Source: Zancudomyces culisetae
Lineage: Eukaryota > Kickxellomycota > Harpellomycetes > Harpellales > Legeriomycetaceae
Direction of reading: 5' to 3'
DNA length: 24,275 nt
Assembly (NCBI GenBank): GCA_001969505.1
Contig: LSSK01000249.1
Location: 4,212 to 28,486, forward strand
Under the pieces are notes generated by a model. The model saw only the letters and a list, made by a program, of their open reading frames with translations. It was not told the DNA's origin and made no database searches. The translations under genes were made by a program, and so were the position numbers. Below, piece by piece: positions 23,039-24,275 of this stretch (the first letter of the stretch is position 1; each line of letters starts with the position of its first letter).

Positions 23039-24275
23039 TTAAGATAGAGCTTTTTTCATTTTCAACAACTTATTTTCCAATACCAGCCGCTGGTTTTCAG
23101 AATCCACAAACTGAGAATTGCTTTTCAGTAGAGTTGCTTCAAGATAATCAATCTTTTCAAGAGCAGATTCATGTTGGACAGTCAGCTCAAGGTTTTTATG
23201 AGCCAAAGTATCCATTTCAACTCTCAAACTATCTTCAGCCAACCTACGCTCAGTCAACAGTGATTGGTTGAGTTGATCAATACGAGAATTCAGAGCAGCA
23301 ATTGTATCATTAGCTTTCTGAAGGTCTAGTTTACAATTAATGTACTGAGAGGACAGGTCGGAATGCTCGGTGGAAAGAGATTGTAGAGTAGCTAGCATTT
23401 GAGAGTTTTCACGAAGAATGCGGGCATTTTCGGCTTTGAGAGCAGAAATGGTGTCGGAAATTTTATCAGCCTTAGCCAAGACAGCAGCGTGGTCACGAGC
23501 AAGCTTAGCAAGCCGTTTGGTGGTAACAACAGTGATGTGATTGAGATCGGCCAACAAAAAGTCGTCGGGTTGTTGAGCATAATAAGTAAATAGAGAACCA
23601 TCACTGAGATACTTGACAAGAGACTCGAATCGCAAAGTTAGCAAAGTTGGCTGAGCACGTTTAAGAACAGCAAGAGCAATTTGTAGGAGAACGTCAGCGC
23701 CTTCGCAAAAGACCAAATCAAAGACACGAAGAGCTAGCGACATAGGAAGGCAGCAAGCAAACAGGGTCATAAACCACTGCGAAGAATACATCGAGCTCTG
23801 GATTCCTTCGCGAGTAAAATGTTTAGCCAGCAGCGGCATGGTTTCCTCAATCAGCCTGTCAAGCTGAAACATGCGACACTGCAAAAGCTCCATTTTGGTA
23901 ATGTAGTGACCACGCAGCTGATAGTGGTTCATCAGTCGCTCCAACACCACAAACGCCTGTTCCTCGGGCATGTTCAGCAGCAGCGGCGCCACCAGAAACG
24001 CCATTCCCTGGCAGTAACCCAGATCTTGGTCGTGCAGCGAATACGCCTTCAGCACATTGAACAACGCCTCCTGCCCTGGCCCCTTTGGATCTTGAAAATA
24101 CCTCTCGTCTGGAAATGTCCGACACACATCCCGACTAATCAGCTTTTCGTTGCGCGATGGCTGCGGAAGCTGTCGTCGATATTCATCAATCAGCCCTGTG
24201 TTGCGGCTAGCTCCGCTCAGAATCTGCCACACTGTGCCGCGGATTTCGCTGGGAATGCCGCTATGCACGTTGCGC
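23039..24275 (-). CDS. TBC-domain Rab GTPase-activating protein, Gyp5/EVI5-like (5' end cut by window)
   Basis: The frame stays open to the right edge, where it reads RNVHSGIPSEIRG, the usual first block of a TBC domain. The N-terminal part therefore lies outside the window. Both catalytic fingers are present. The arginine finger is in ISRDVCR (bases about 24119-24121) and the glutamine finger in YCQGM (about 24008-24010). A dual-finger TBC speeds GTP hydrolysis by Rab proteins. After the TBC comes about 150 residues of heptad-rich coiled coil to the C-terminus. TBC followed by coiled coil is the Gyp5/Gyl1 (yeast) and EVI5 layout. Gyp5 acts on Ypt1/Sec4 traffic at the Golgi and bud tip. The exact Rab cannot be read from sequence. 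GC content is clearly higher in the TBC half than in the coiled-coil half. Confidence 0.88.
   Translation of the reverse strand, partial: RNVHSGIPSEIRGTVWQILSGASRNTGLIDEYRRQLPQPSRNEKLISRDVCRTFPDERYFQDPKGPGQEALFNVLKAYSLHDQDLGYCQGMAFLVAPLLLNMPEEQAFVVLERLMNHYQLRGHYITKMELLQCRMFQLDRLIEETMPLLAKHFTREGIQSSMYSSQWFMTLFACCLPMSLALRVFDLVFCEGADVLLQIALAVLKRAQPTLLTLRFESLVKYLSDGSLFTYYAQQPDDFLLADLNHITVVTTKRLAKLARDHAAVLAKADKISDTISALKAENARILRENSQMLATLQSLSTEHSDLSSQYINCKLDLQKANDTIAALNSRIDQLNQSLLTERRLAEDSLRVEMDTLAHKNLELTVQHESALEKIDYLEATLLKSNSQFVDSENQRLVLENKLLKMKKALS

Noticed and set aside
1-24275. tRNA, rRNA, transposon or CRISPR
   Set aside because: I saw no cloverleaf with a T-arm GGTTCGA-type box, no rRNA-like block, no transposase or reverse-transcriptase motif, no LTR pair, and no spaced direct repeats. 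The tandem repeats are contiguous microsatellites.
1-24275. A new multi-gene system or functional cluster
   Set aside because: The seven genes belong to unrelated housekeeping pathways, and the spacing and strand pattern are ordinary for a yeast chromosome.

Overview
This window looks like nuclear DNA from an ascomycete yeast, most likely in Saccharomycotina. The genes are compact, mostly intronless and on both strands. The intergenic DNA is AT-rich and packed with microsatellites. Two genes carry short spliceosomal introns with GTAAGT/GTAAGA-type donors. The products are eukaryotic: a Sct1/Gpt2-type glycerol-3-phosphate acyltransferase, mitochondrial Mct1, a TBC RabGAP, an FCP1/NIF-fold protein, a zf-C3H1 protein, a Ddc2/ATRIP-like checkpoint candidate and a secreted CBM19-like protein. 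CTG codons fall at conserved leucine or hydrophobic positions (GPAT residue 59, Mct1 residues 130 and 140, the TBC core). This argues for standard decoding and against the CUG-Ser and CUG-Ala yeasts. I cannot name the species.

Layout. 1-2672 is a long repeat-rich intergenic stretch leading to the GPAT gene (+, 2673-5024). It converges on a very large gene (-, 5219-10894) for a 1891-residue Red1/ZFC3H1-like protein. A 945-base divergent promoter separates that gene from MCT1 (+, three exons, 11840-13413). MCT1 converges on a four-exon gene (-, 14014-16001) that I read as Ddc2/Lcd1-like and apparently short at its C-terminus. 16002-18264 is a 2.3-kb stretch with two short orphan open segments, G-rich purine tracts and a dyad. 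It leads to the secreted CBM19-like protein (+, 18265-18876). That gene converges on a 1014-codon FCP1-homology gene (-, 19117-22161). 22162-23038 is microsatellite-rich. A TBC/RabGAP gene (-, 23039 to the right edge) is cut off at its 5' end.

The genes share no evident pathway. They look like an ordinary chromosomal neighbourhood: ER lipid synthesis, nuclear RNA surveillance, mitochondrial type II fatty-acid synthesis, DNA-damage checkpoint, cell wall or secretion, a phosphatase-fold protein and vesicle traffic. I found no transposon, CRISPR array, tRNA, rRNA or defence cluster, and nothing that reads as a new multi-gene system. The points most worth a second look are the ZFC3H1-like scaffold, the short Ddc2-like protein, the stand-alone CBM19-like protein with a hexamer-encoded linker, the DxN variant of the FCP1 fold, and several intergenic hairpins and small open segments.
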